This document shows, in pieces, positions 1 through 52,701 of a DNA stretch of 64,000 nucleotides. Location of the stretch: positions 497,501-561,500 of the forward strand of contig WPIO01000039.1 of the NCBI GenBank assembly GCA_009760855.2, read 5' to 3'. How positions within the stretch are numbered: position 1 is the stretch's first letter; every line of letters begins with the position of its first letter. The DNA comes from Cristatella mucedo (Eukaryota; Bryozoa; Phylactolaemata; Cristatellidae). Under the pieces are notes generated by a model. The model saw only the letters and a program-made list of their open reading frames with translations. It was not told the origin of the DNA and made no database searches. The position numbers were made by a program, and so were the translations under genes.

Positions 1-326
1 TTGTACAATACCACTAGAAATCATGGGCTACAAGGGCTCAAGGTAGAACATTGCCAACATTTGAAGGACACTGGCTAATAAGAAACTTTGCGAGCAGCAG
101 GTAAGATTACCTTACAATGGCTGCATAAACGAGTGGGGCTCACACATACCGTCAAACAACTCACTTTATATGCTGTGTAGCACTTGCTACAGCTGCTGAT
201 TGCTACTACTACCACCAATACTACTACAACTAACACTACTACAACTATGACTACCACCATTATAGCTACTGTTATGACTAATACTATTTGAGAAAGTCTA
301 AGCAAGCCATTCTTATGTGCCTATAC

Positions 327-1625
327 GTAATAATAATAATAATGGCCAGGCATTTGTGAAGCGACCAAAGAGTACTAAATCTCTTTCTAGACACGACCTA
401 CGATTGAAAGGATGCATGTCCATTGGTTAGTGATAGCATGCACAGTGATAGCATGCAGGAGTAGCCACTGGACAATTAACAGTGGTGAAGCAAATGCTGT
501 GATGAACAGGTGGAGTTTAGCTTTTAAATGTGCTCAAGTCAGGGGATGTAGTGACGTCAGTCGGGAGTGAGTTCTAGGCTTTGGGAGCAAACGGGATGAA
601 GACACGCGTGTCTATAGGACTAAAGGTTGGTCGAAGGCACCAATTAACAACGCAGGTGATAACATGTGAAGCCTGATAAGGAAGTACATAGGATTGGTAT
701 TCTAGAGCAAGAGAATGAAGAAACATCAAAGTGATAACCAGAACCTTGAATTCGACACAATGCTTGTTTGCACCAACTGCAAGCATCTTATAGCGTAGTC
801 AGGAAGATATGCAAGCAGTGAGTGAGTGAATTACTTAAGTCTAGATGGGATGCAACGAACACATGGGCCAGTTTGGCAGTGTATTCTTAACTAAGCAGGT
901 CAGATTTTTGCCATGGTGCCTAGCTGAAAGTAGGCAGACTTGATTGTGAGGCTCAAGCAATCATACAGTCAAAGGTCACTTCGTAACAGGACATCCGAAT
1001 TGTGAAAATTAATTACAGGAGATATGCAGGTAGAGACCATTTAAAGCTTTCCGATTTCCGAGTAACACCAGGTTTGCCCACAGCAAGGAAGTTGGTTTTA
1101 TCGCCATTCAATTTGAGGAAGTTTGCTGCCACCCAAGTACGCATGTCACCCATGCATGCAACAAAGGAGTTGAGAGAGTTCGACGTGCTGGAAAACAGGA
1201 AGGGAACAAAGCACAAGTACGGCTGCTGTGTGTCGTAGGAATAAAAATGAAATCCTACATTGTGCATGGCCAGACTACAAGGGCAAAAGGGAGAACAGAA
1301 ATGGACCGAGATTCGTGGAGTACCACATACTTTGAAGGCTCCCAGGATGATTGCTGTCCATTGACACCATCTGAACAAAAATAAAATTCTACAATGTGCA
1401 TGGCTAGATACAAATAGCAAAAGGGAGAACAGAAATGGTAAACAGACGCTCTGAAATCTGCCACTGAGATAGAATCGAAACCGTTGCAGCAGAGCCAGTG
1501 ATGCCCAGGCAAGATGACACAAGCTCAAGTAGAACTCGGTGATCGAGAGAATCACTACCTGCTGAGAGATTCAGCAGGACTAGCAGGATGACTCTTACCA
1601 TGATCAGAATTCTCGAAGTAAGGTC
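327..1625 (-). mobile_element. L2/CR1-like LINE relic, family A, 5'-truncated
   Basis: Broken frames on the minus strand read ILLVLLNLSAGSDSLDH, NFLKLNGDKTNF and FIPFAPKA, aligned with the reverse transcriptase and C-terminal block of the better copy at 51.1-52.7 kb. The 3' end is an ATT-repeat tail near 327-343. Many stops and frameshifts make it inactive. It lies in or beyond a LATS intron. Confidence 0.75.
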
Positions 1626-2312
1626 GCTACACTCTCACAGCAAGTGACCAGCTCTAAAACCTATCAGGACTTGCTAGGTTTGAAGTTTAATCGGTTGGCT
1701 CAAGCAGACGTCACTCGGTAGCATTTAAAGCCAAGGGACAAGAGCAGCCAAAAAGCCCATTATTCCTTCGTCTAACAGAGAGCCGTTTGGCCGGAAGCAT
1801 GAGATAGAGAGAGGCAAGCCGTTCCTGCCCGAGTTCATTGGACAACAGAAAGCAAAGTATGGGACTGGCAAACTAGTGTCGAATGCATCCTGAAGTGCAC
1901 GAGGGAAAGCTAAGACAGCAACGCTAGAGACGTTTCGAGTAACTTGCATCCATCAATGGCAATCAAACGTGGGAATTACTAATGAACCTCTCGGCTCTAC
2001 GCCAAGCGAATAATCATGAATCAATTCGTGCTTTATGTGGAGGGCAACGCAAGTGGTAAGCATCGAGACAACAGTTCGAGTGAATGCGAATCTCTTTCAA
2101 GTGGTGCATCAACATAGATCCGATTTGTTATGCTGGGCTTTTTATGACGGTGGAGGTTTTCCTGATGGCTTAGCAATCCGGAATGGCAGCAAAACGGCAG
2201 GTGCACGTGCATGACAAACACACGGACAGACTAACAATACAGTGCACACAAGATCAAACAGGACAACAAGACACAAAACACGAGGATAGGCAGGCAGTCG
2301 ACCGGCAGCTAC
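1626..2312. other. unassigned LATS intron sequence
   Basis: I see no exon, RNA gene or recognised repeat here. Short minus-strand open frames exist, but none continue LATS in the required phase. Confidence 0.4.
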
Positions 2313-15179
<12,867 letters not shown>

Positions 15180-16193
15180 CGTAGCGGGAACGTTGGCCGA
15201 ACGGTGCTGTCAAGGCGCTACATCGCCAGCGCTACCATAGGAACGTGGCCGAAATGGCCGAAAGCTGCGCTGCCCTGAAAGAGAAAATCATACGCCTACG
15301 GCTAAGATCTTCGGAAAGATCGCAGGAGCCGATTACGCCAACGATTAGTGCACGAATTCGATTTCTTGCGTAGCGGCGAAAGGGTAGACAAGGAAGCCAC
15401 TTTAGTACAATGCGGTAAAAGCGAACCATACGGGTAATATGGCAGTGAAGTACCCCGTGTGGCTCCGATACAAAAATGACCGAAGCGCAGTCGAAGAAGA
15501 GCGGCTGCCCTCCTCCCCCCTTACCGCGAGCTAGGCCGTGGCTAACGCCGTCGTGTGCGCTGTCACGCCGTGGTAAAACCGTAAAAAATACTACTGCAGT
15601 AGGCAAGACTATGACGGCCGACTTCGCTCGCGCGCTAGTATCGGTCTAAACCGACATCTTGACTCGGCTAAGCCCACCTGCGGAAGGCCAGGACGGGGCC
15701 GTGAGCCGGAGCCTGCGAGCGCCATGTTCGACCATCGCACGATTTGAAAGCACGTAATGTGGGGTACCAGCTAGATCGATCCGTAAATAACCATTTCAAT
15801 GATAACAAACGCGTATTCCGTAGCATTACATTTGCCATTAATGCACGCTATCGCGACAAACCGACGTAGCCAAAAACGTACCTGCCCGAAATTTGCACCA
15901 TTTCAACATACCATCTTGCATTGTGGGAAATACCATAGTGAAGGTGCAGTGGCCGTGCATCATGCATCACTTATGCCGTCGTATTTAAGGAGATATGTCT
16001 GAATAATAATACCCGAAAAAATTTAAAAATTCAAGAGATCACAAATTATACTCTTTTTCATTATTCCTTCACTTTCTCCTGCACCACAGGCGGCCGGGCG
16101 GTCGTGGATGGTGTAGGGGGGACTTGGCTTCCATACCTAGCGCGAGTCGAGGCCCCCCGAAATAATCTCGTCAGTACTGACTAGTCAAACACC
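15180..16193. promoter_or_regulatory. putative divergent promoter region between LATS and TMEM181
   Basis: About 1 kb separates the LATS start codon (minus) from the TMEM181 start codon (plus). The first half of the interval is rich in CpG compared with neighbouring introns, and no transposon remains were recognised in it. The arrangement suggests a shared bidirectional promoter. I saw no convincing TATA box, and transcription start sites cannot be placed from sequence alone. Confidence 0.4.
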
Positions 16194-43350
<27,157 letters not shown>

Positions 43351-43963
43351 GCTCGATTGAGCACCGTCAGGCAACCGTGGTGGCCCTCACTGTAGCTCAA
43401 AACTTTTATATTTTGATAGTAGCCCGTACTCGGTAAATGCTTAGCGTCATACTAGGTCATTCATTACTGACCTCGCTGGTGGGTTGGCTTTTGGGCTCCA
43501 GTCACGGGTTTATCATTATGGGAACCGGTTTTGGTTTTCATGCAGCCGATGTGCTAGTGATATTACGTTAGTCTTGTGCATTCATCGTCAAGTCAAAGCA
43601 TCGGATCCTCCATTCCGTGCCTCCATTGTTTTTTGTCATGGGCGTTTAGTTATTTATTTGTTGTATAAATTTGATGTCGGCCAATTGCCATTGGTATCCT
43701 TACGAGTGCCAATGGCATCATTGGGTACATCATCGGAGGCTCTACTATAATTTTGTGCGTGCTATCAGTGACGTTAAATTAGATGCATACAAATGAACTT
43801 GTCGTGTTAATCCCGCGAAAGCAGATCCCGGGTATCTTTGTAACAGCCACGGCTGACAGGTGCACGTTCTGACGTGCTTTTGACTCGAATGCTGGGCCGT
43901 GGCTGGTTTAGTCTACTGAAGTGGCCCATGATCTGGTTACAAGCGGCAGCGTGTTAAAAGGCG

Positions 43964-43969
43964 AATAAA
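43964..43969 (+). terminator. candidate TMEM181 polyadenylation signal
   Basis: AATAAA lies about 610 bases past the TMEM181 stop and is followed by a T/G-rich stretch. It is the first canonical signal I noticed on this strand after the stop. The cleavage site cannot be placed. Confidence 0.4.
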
Positions 43970-44317
43970 CAGTATTTTTGTAAACTTGGTCAGATAAGAA
44001 ATCATTTAGTCAATCAGATGTACTTTTGAAAGATTTTCGAAGTCGAGTGCTTTTGCCTTACGTTTTGCTTGCCCAAACTAGGTCTGATACATAGGCTGTT
44101 TACGACAACACAAAGAGGCATTGGAAACAAAGCAGCCGTCGTCTGTATGCAACGATCGCCATCGGGACAAGAGGATATCTAAAAGGGCCTTTCCGGCGCC
44201 CATCCAGCCTGCAGTTCTGTGAGTCTGCCAATCGCTGTAGAAGGTGACTGAATCGTTCTCTAACCCTTCGCTAGGGAATTCCTAGAGCGTTACCGTTATA
44301 TATCGGTTTAATAGGAC

Positions 44318-44350
44318 GCGCGACCTACGGTTACTAACCGTAGGTCGCGC
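44318..44350. repeat. perfect 33-bp palindrome
   Basis: Arms GCGCGACCTACGGTTA and TAACCGTAGGTCGCGC around a single C. The flanks are AT-richer. No element of this kind is recognised elsewhere in the window. Confidence 0.9.
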
Positions 44351-44654
44351 TAACGTGAAGGTTAATTAAGTAAGGCATTAAGATTTGTCGTCCTGGTTGC
44401 TCTAGTCCCGAACCAAAGTGGATTCAAATGGGCATATGGGTGAGCTGTAAAAGCATTCGTTAAGCACTGCCATTACGAATCACAGCATCCTGTTGACCCA
44501 TTGGTTTTGTGAGAACATTATGAGGTTATTATAAGTACTGTCATGGAATCAAAACAGTTATTACTGTATACGTGGCACTGCTTAAATCAGGAAGTAGGAG
44601 TAAATAAGGAGATAAGTACCAAAGGGCTTGTGGCATCCAACCGCTCTGCGGTTT

Positions 44655-45740
44655 GATAATGCAATGTATTGTAATCTATCTCCGTCTGTAACTCCACAAA
44701 GCCATACAGACTGTATGGGTGTTTTGTATAGCCCACTCACAGCCTAAGCAGCTTTCGGTACGCATTCGGTAGCCACAGACGTCATCTCACGCAACAAAGA
44801 GAAAGTGGGAAGCAGAGCAGAGTCAGGAGAGCAGTTGAGGTAGTGAGTAGCATGAAAGTAGCAGTTCAGGACCGCTGAAAAAGATGTGCCCTAGTCGGCA
44901 GTTGAAGAGTAGATGTCGTTGCGTAAGAATTGTGGAAGCGAGTTCCACAGTCTAGGACCTGCTGAGCTAAAGCTTCTGTCGCCAACTGTCTTTAAGCGGA
45001 GGAATGGGACAGCTAATTTATTGTCCACACAGGACCTGAGGGCGCGAACAGGCTGAAACTGATGCAGCAGTTCAGCTAGGTACGAAGGAGCCAAGCCGTG
45101 GCGGGCCTTGTGGGTCAGCGTAAGAACTTTGCTCTGTATCCGTTGCTCAACCGGCATCCATCCTAGCTCTTTTACCAAAGGAGACACGTGGTCAAACCAC
45201 TGGGACTTGAAAACTAGCCGTGCAGCAATGTTCATAGCTAGCTGCAGTGGCCTAGTTGCTTTCTTTGGTAGCCCAGTCAAAGTGAATTACAACAATCAAG
45301 CCGAGACAGAACTGAGGAACTAGTTACATTTTTTGAAACCCACTGTGGGAGACAGCTCCTAATCTTGGGGATCGGAGGTGATGGCTAGCTGTAGAGGCAG
45401 TCTTCTGAATGCTTTTAAAATCGAGGCAGCTGTCGAAAATGACACCTAAATTTAGAGTACGTAGTGATGGTCCCACAACAGCATCACATATTATAAGAGC
45501 AAAGCCTTTTAATCCAGTCGCACGCTTAGGGTGTCTTATGAGCAGCAGTTCGGTTTTATCGTCATTTAGTTTCAAGAAGTTTTCCGACATACTGGATCGA
45601 ATGTTGGCAAAGCAAGCATTCAGTTTATCAGTTGATACAATTACCACTGTATTCGTAGCACTGCTTAAAAAGGAAGTGGTTTCCAAAAGGCTTGTGGCAT
45701 TCAACCGCTCAGCTGTTTCAACGAACTGTTAACGTAATAG
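44655..45740 (-). mobile_element. family B LINE, 3' portion
   Basis: Minus-strand frames encode NFLKLNDDKTELLLIRHPK, FKSQWFDHVSPLVKELGWMP and SFSSAGPRLWNSLPQFLRN. It is frameshifted near 45320 and ends in the TCCGTCTGTAACTCC (reversed) tail. Confidence 0.82.
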
Positions 45741-45744
45741 AACA

Positions 45745-45835
45745 GTACGAGTACCGTGCCCTCGGAGAACTTACATCTCTTTCTAGAAGGGCACTTTACA
45801 TATGCTGTAAACGAATCCTATGGCTAGTAATAGCT
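45745..45835 (-). mobile_element. family A tail fragment
   Basis: GTGCCCTCGGAGAACTTACA and TCTTTCTAGAAGGGCACTTT match the reversed family A tail; only the end is present. Confidence 0.55.
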
Positions 45836-45904
45836 CGCTATAATAGCTCGCTATAACGGGGCAAGATGGGGACGGCTATTCTCTGAGCTTGTAGCTGCGG
45901 CTGG

Positions 45905-47240
45905 GCAAGGTAATGGATCTCCGTCTGTAACTCCACGAAGACTGTCTGAGTGTTACGCAGGAGAGTATTGTATGGCTCACACCCTAAGTAGCTTCCGGTA
46001 CTCGTTCGGTAGCCAACTGACTTCATTTCACGAAACAAAGAGTGGGAAGCATTGCAGAGTCAGGAGAGCAGTTGAGGTAGTGTGTAACATAGAAGTAGCA
46101 GCTCAAGATGGCTGGAAGAGATTTACCATAATCGGCAGCAGGAGTGTAGTTGCTGCGTAAGAACCGTGAGAGTTCCACATTCTAGGACTTGTAGAGCAAA
46201 AACTCCTGCTGCCAACGGTATTTAAGCGAAGGAATTGAACAGTTCAATTTGTTACCCAGGACCTGAGTGCATGTGGAGGCTGAAACTGGTGCTACAGTCC
46301 AGCTAGGTACGGAGGAGCCAAGCCATGGCGGGCCTTGTGGGTCAGCCATCCTAGCTCTTTTAGTAAAGGACACGTGGTTTAACCTCTGGGATTTTCAAAC
46401 TAGCCTTATTCAAAGATAGCTAAAGAGGCCTAGTGGCTATTTTTGGTAGCCCAGCCAAATGGGAATTACAATAATCAAGCCGAGACAGAATTAAGGAGCT
46501 AGTTAAATTTTTTGCAAGCCACTGCGGAAGACAGTTCCTAATCCTAGATAGGTTTCGGACGTGATGGCTAGCTGTGGAAGCAGTTTTCAAAATTTAGGCA
46601 GTTGTCACAGACGGCACCCAAATTCCGAGCACAGTGATGTTCGCACAACAGCATCGGCTATTAGAAGAGCAAAGCCTTCTAATCCAGAACACGCTTAGGG
46701 TGTCCTATTGGCAGCAGTTCAGTTTTATCGTCTTTCAGTTTCAAGAAATTTTCCGACATCAAGGATCGAATGGCGGCAAGGCAAGGCAAGCAAGCATTCA
46801 GTTTATCAGTTGCTGCAGCAGATTCCGACGGTTTGAATGACAAATACAGCTGAGTATCGTCAGCACAAAGGTGATATCCTATTCCACGGGCCTTGAATCA
46901 CTATTACCTGAGGTTGAGCATAAATGGAGAACAGCAGCGGACCCTCGAGGGCCTCCACAGGTGATTGGTCTGGTGGCCGAGACCTAACCCCCACACGACC
47001 GGATTGAACACAATCAGACCGATACGGTTGTACCACGCCAGTGCCTCTCCTGCCAGACCTATCAATGTTCTCAAATCGTTCCAGCAGGACATCGTAATCA
47101 ATAGTGTCGAAGGCAGCTGATAGATGTGGCCGAACTAGGGCAATGACATTACCATCATCGTTGCTGCATAGGTTTAGGATGCCGTTGATTACACAGAGCA
47201 GTTTTAGTAGAAAGCTGCCTCTTGAACCCCAATTGAAATT
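45905..47240 (-). mobile_element. family B LINE, more degraded copy
   Basis: A second minus-strand copy begins ATCTCCGTCTGTAACTCCAC and continues through the palm-domain region near 46.9-47.1 kb (RTLIGLAGEALAWY). It has many small deletions and stops. Confidence 0.75.
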
Positions 47241-47339
47241 TTTCTGATACCATTCTTTTCAGTGTGTGCTACTAGCTGCTTAGCGACAATTTTTCCAAGA
47301 ATCTGGCAAAAACGAAGTAGGGAAACTGGGCGATAGGTA

Positions 47340-48085
47340 ATAAAGATAAAAATAATAATGCATTTGATATAGCGCTTTTAGAGAACTCAATTTCTTTCTA
47401 GGCACTTTACGTTTGCAACAAAGAAGCACGATCGAGCACGATCGATAAACAACACGAATAACATGGTTAGGGGTGACATGCACAGAGTCAGCATGCAAGT
47501 TTGGTTAGCGGCAGTATGCACAGTTTAAGCACGCATAAGCATACAGGACAAATCACATGGACCCAATACATCCTGTGACAAGCTAATGCGTTTTTAGTTT
47601 TCTTTTTAAATGTGGTCAAGTCAGATGTCATGACACAAGTCGGGAGTGGGTTCCAGGCTTTGGGAGCATACGAACTAAAGGCACGGTCTCCAAAGGATTT
47701 GAGGCGTGTACGATGTGTGGGTAAACAGTTAGGTTCTGAAAAGCGGGTGGTAAGATGCTTAGCCTGGTGGGGGAGTAGATCTGATAGGTAGGGTGGAGCC
47801 AAATAATAAAGGGACCTAAACGTGAGGGACAGAACCTTGAAGTCGATGGGTTGCTTGAGTGGGAGCCAGTGCAGGTCGGTGAGAGGTGGTGGGACGTGGC
47901 AGCTGTGATAGTTTGCAAGGACCTCTGTATCTAATCCAGGGTTTGTAAGTATCGGTCTAGCGATGGCCGATTTGAAGAACTTGGGTACAACCCACTTTTC
48001 TAGAGAAACATTAAAAATCTCGGTTACGGCTGGGCTAAGTTGGTCGGTCAGTGAAGGCCACAGAGATGATGATGATAAGCTCGGA
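47340..48085 (-). mobile_element. LINE with internal deletion of the reverse transcriptase core
   Basis: One continuous minus-strand frame joins VVPKFFKSAIARPIL, from upstream of the RT palm, directly to PLTDLHWLPLKQPIDFKVL and SFGDRAFSSYAPKAWNPLP from the C-terminal block. The palm (YADD region) is missing. The 3' end is the family A tail. Confidence 0.78.
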
Positions 48086-48789
48086 CGTGTGGTGCGCACA
48101 ATTCAGTCCCGTGAACCTGCGAGATTCCAATTCAGACGAAATAAGAGATTGACCTCGAGACGCCTTCGTCTCGCAGCTGCTTTTGGCATGTCGCTACATC
48201 TTGGCCTGGCGCTGCTCTAGCTGACGGCGTTGCGCCACCGCTTCATACGACCTTTATTAAGTTTTAGTCCACATGTCAAATCTGTAGAGGCTCGTGCTTT
48301 GAAATGCTTGAATAATAGCTCCATCAATCGACAGGAGCTTGCGAGCAACCGATGTCTATGGTTTCTCTCAGGTCTAGCCACTAGGTTCCTGTCAAGCCGA
48401 TTAGAATTTCACAGCTTTACTATTTGAGCCATGCAAACTTTGCCAGCGAATTATTAAACCCGAAGAAAAAATTGATAAGGAGCAGTGGGAAATTTGTTTT
48501 CACAGTCACGATTACTGAGATTTAATCCGTATGTAAAATGTCAAGAAGCATATGTATTTATAGCCAAGTCGCTCTTTATTATTTTAAATCTTGGCACCAA
48601 CCACTCTAGCAGCCGCAGCCAATACTCCCGCCGCTGCGAGACTCCCAAGACTGGCGCTTTGCTCACTTAGCCAAGCGGTTTAATTTGCTGTCGGATTAGC
48701 AGGGTGATGGGTTGGCACTTAGCTCATGCCACGCCTTCTGGCGCTGACGACCAGTGATCTTCGAGAGTACCTTGACTTACTGCTGAACT

Positions 48790-51087
48790 ATTTAGCAACG
48801 AACCTTCCGGATCTCATTCGACCGCTGGCAATTAACAGTGGATGTAGTTTGAGGACCTATAAGTTTTACAGTGCTGAATAGTACTCGTTGCGGTAGTAGC
48901 TCACCTGCCGTGGCACAGCACGTTGTGAAACGTCGACCAGTTACCGTTACTAAGGTCCAATTCAAATTCGAAGGGCCCGCGTTCGCCGGGCCGGATACAC
49001 GCAGGCGTAAATACAAGCCACTTCATCGCCGTCGCCCAGTAGTTGGACACCCTCTTAAATTTCGCCTACTAAATGTCCGCTCGCTAAAAACCAAGGGGTT
49101 ACTTTTCCGCGATCAGGTGGTCCAGGAGAAGCTAGATGCATTTCTGCTTACCGAAACTAAGATGGCGCCTTGTTCCAGTAGCTGTATATCTGAGACCACT
49201 CCACCAGGACTCATTCAATCAGTCCATGTTTCTGACAAGGTTTGTGGCGGGGTTGCAATTGTTGTTCGCGAATCGTGTGGCTATAGGATGTGCAGTTTTT
49301 CGCATGGGCCATCGTTTGAATCGGTTGCAATCAGGTCTTCATCGAAGACTATGCCTCTCACTATTGTGATATGCCGGCCTCCTACTGGCTGTCTATACTT
49401 GTTTATAGAGGAGTTTTCCGAGCTTCTCGCTAAAAAATTTGTGTGTGACAGGCCGTTACTGGTTGCTGGAGGCTTCAATGTTCGCGTTGACAACCCTATC
49501 AACAGCCAGGTCTGCTCATTTCTTGACTGTCTGGAGAATTTTAGTTTGGTCCAACGCATTAATCATACGACCCACGTCGATGGCCATATTCAAGATCTTG
49601 TAATCACCAAGGATGTCTTCCCCACTGACCTCGTGGTGTGCCCACTGACCGTCTCAGATCATTGTTCGGTCTCGTTTACTGTTCCTGCTCTCTTGTTCGT
49701 ACAGGGTAGTGTCGAACTTGTCAAGCGACGTAACTTACAAAGCGTTGACATAGACAAGTTTTTGAAATATATTTGCGGTTCAGGTCTTCTTGATTTGCAT
49801 TCAGACTCGACCGGCAGCCTCGATACCCTCACTGATGCAGTGAACATGACACTCATGAGTGCTCTTAACATGCATGCTCCCATTCATTCTATCCGTGTAC
49901 AAAGTCGTGGAGATTCCCTTTATTTTACAATAAAACTCCTAAAGATGCGCCGGGTAAAGCGTAGGCTTGAACATCGCTTCAAGAAATCGGGGTCTGATGC
50001 AGATCTAGTCAATTTCAAAGACTTCCTTTGAGTTTACACCCGGAAGCTTAAAAAAGCCAGGGTTTCTGTTTTCACTCGAAAGCTGAATTCCTGCCAGTCG
50101 GACCCTAAACAGATTTATAAGACAGTAAACCACCTACTGGCCAATGCTGAGAGGTCTGACTCCCCAGATATTAAGGTCTCAGGCGAAAAGTTTTCAGCCT
50201 TCTTTACTGAAAAAATTGTGCACATTCGTGCTTCCATAAAGCCCCCTCCGACTAAAGCAATTGCGGTATCACAACCTGTGACCTTTTTTCATAACAAGTT
50301 TTCCGATGTTTCTGCATGCGATATGGCCATCTTAATAAGGTCTAGCAAAAAGAGCTCATCTCCTGAAGACCCTATACCATCATCTCTGTGGTCTTCACTG
50401 GCAGATCAACTTAGCCCTGGCATAACCAAAAATTTTATTGCTTCTTTGGGAAAAGGAGTCGTCCCCAAGTCCTTCAAATCGGCAATCGTTAGACCCATAC
50501 TGGATTACATGCAGAGGTCCTTGCAAACTATCGCCCAGTTTTCCTTCTTCCTTTCTTGTCAAAGATTCTTGAAAAAATTGTTGCTAAGCAGCTGGTTGAA
50601 CATATTGAAAAGAATTAAATGTAAGAAACATTTCAATCAGAGTTCAAGGGGCAGCACTCCACTGAAACTGCTCTTCTCCGTGTTAAAAATGGCATTCTAC
50701 GTGGCAACGATGACGGTAATGTCACTGCCCTAGCTCTGCTAGATCTATCAGCTGCCTTCGACGCCATTGATCACGATGTTGTACTTGAACGATTGAGAAT
50801 AACGATCGGTCTGGCAGACGAAGCACTGGCGTGGTTTAAATCGTACTTGTCTGATCACGTACAATCCGCGTCGTGTGGGGGTCAGGTCTCAAACACGAGA
50901 CGGGTCACCTGTGGAGTCCCTCAAGGGTCTGTAATCGGTCCCTTGCTGTTCTCCATTTATACTCAACCTCTGGGAAAAGTGATTAAGGCCCACGGAGTAG
51001 GATATCACTTTTATGCTGACGATACCCAGCTGTATTTGTCATTCAAACCGTTGGAATTTGCTGCAGCAACTGAGAAACTGAATGCTC
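48790..51087 (+). mobile_element. family B LINE 5' part: endonuclease and start of reverse transcriptase
   Basis: 48871-50031 encodes a 386-residue frame with APE-type endonuclease features: LLNVRSLKTKG, LTETK, GGFNVRVD and VSDHCSVSF. The usual GDFN is GGFN here. Frameshifts follow; 50793-51080 encodes GVPQGSVIGPLLFSIYTQ and [12 protein letters not shown] of the RT palm. The element is interrupted at 51087 by a family A LINE and resumes at 52702. Non-functional. Confidence 0.85.
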
Positions 51088-52701
51088 AAGAAAGCTACAC
51101 TAGACCAAGAGAACTTAAGCAACTACCGCTCAGTCTCCCTTCTACCATTCCTATCAGACATTGGAACGGGTCGTGGCAGACCAGCTGAACTCCTATATCG
51201 AAACCTCACACCTTGCAAGTATGTTCCAGTCTGGCTTTAGAGCTAATCACTCCACAGAGTCAGCACTGCTTCGGGTATACAACGACCTACTTAGGAATGC
51301 AGACATGGGTAGAGTGTCTCTTCTTGTTTTGCTCGATCTTTCGGCAGCTTTTGATACCATCGATCACAAAATCCTTCTAGAGCGCCTCTCATCTCGCCTG
51401 GGCATCACTGGCACTGCTCTGCAGTGGTTCAGGTCCTATCTCAGTGGGAGACTCTAGAGTATTGACGTGAATGGACAAAGATCATCTGAAGTACCTCTAA
51501 AATATGGAGTACCTCAGGGCTCCGTGCTCGGTCCGGTTCTTTTCACGGTTTATACTCTCCTTCTTGCTGATGTGATTGCCATGCACAATCTAGGATTTCA
51601 CTTCTATGCGGATGACACTCAGTTGTACCTTTGCTTTGATCCCTCCCAGCCTTCGAGCACCTCAAATTCTCTCAACTGACTTGCAGCATGCATTGATGAC
51701 ATCCGCACATGGATGGCAGCCAATTTTCTAAAACTAAACGATGATAAAACTAACTTACTAGTTATGGGCAAACCCAGTGTAATTCAGAGATTAGAAAGGC
51801 TGACTCTCAAAATTGGTTCTGCCAGCATATCTCCAGTTGAATCAGCTCAAAATCAAGGTGTCATTGTCCAAAGCGACCTCTCGTTAGACGACCATATCAG
51901 CTCCACAGTCAAGTCTGCCTATTTTCAGCTTCATAACATTGCTAAAATTCGGGCTTGTATAGATAAGGTTACCACGTCCAAGTTGGTCCATGCATTCGTG
52001 ACATCCCGGCTCGACTTCTGCAACTCACTGCTTACTGGCCTACCAGCATGTGCAATCAGGCGATTGCAGCTGGTGCAAAACTCTGCAGCTAGGCTTGTCT
52101 GTCGTGAGCGTCTCAGTTGCCACATTAATCCACTTCTCGCCGACCTGCACTGGCTACCAGTCAAGCAACGGATTGACTTCAAGGTTTTGTCGCTCACTTT
52201 TAGGTCTCTTCATTCTATGGCTCCAGCCTATCTTTCAGATATACTACCCCATCAGGCCAAGCATCGTACCACCCGCTTTTCGGAGTCCAACAGTCTAGAA
52301 GTACCTCGTACAAACCTTAAATCCTTTGGAGACCGTGAATTTAGTTCGTATGCTCCCAAAGCCTGGAACTCCCCCCCCCCCGACCTGCGTCAGAACATCC
52401 CCTGACCTGACCACATTTAAAAGGACACACCTATTTAGGACAGCATTTCGTGGGTCCCTGTGATTCGTCCTTGATGTGCTTATGCGTGCTGACACTGTGC
52501 ATGCTGCCACTAACCACATTCGCATGCTGACCCTGTGCATGTCACCCCTAACCATGTTATTCATTTCGATTGTTTTTCAAGCATGATTTTACTTACCATT
52601 CAATTTAATTTTCCTTTACAGCAAATGTAAAGCGCCTAGAAAGAGATTAAGTTCTCTGAGGGCGCTTTATCAAGTGCATTATTATTATTATTATTATTAT
52701 T
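51088..52701 (+). mobile_element. family A LINE inserted into a family B LINE
   Basis: The insert begins in the middle of its RT (NLSNYRSVSLLPF), continues through [68 protein letters not shown] and the C-terminal SFGDREFSSYAPKAWNSPP, and ends in a GCGCCTAGAAAGAGATTAAG tail with an ATT run. It has only a few stops (near 51457 and 51679). The 7-bp direct repeat AATGCTC flanks it. Confidence 0.88.

Noticed and set aside
1725-1949. Minus-strand frame considered as a further LATS exon
   Set aside because: The only good acceptor gives an immediate stop in the required phase, and the residues do not match LATS.
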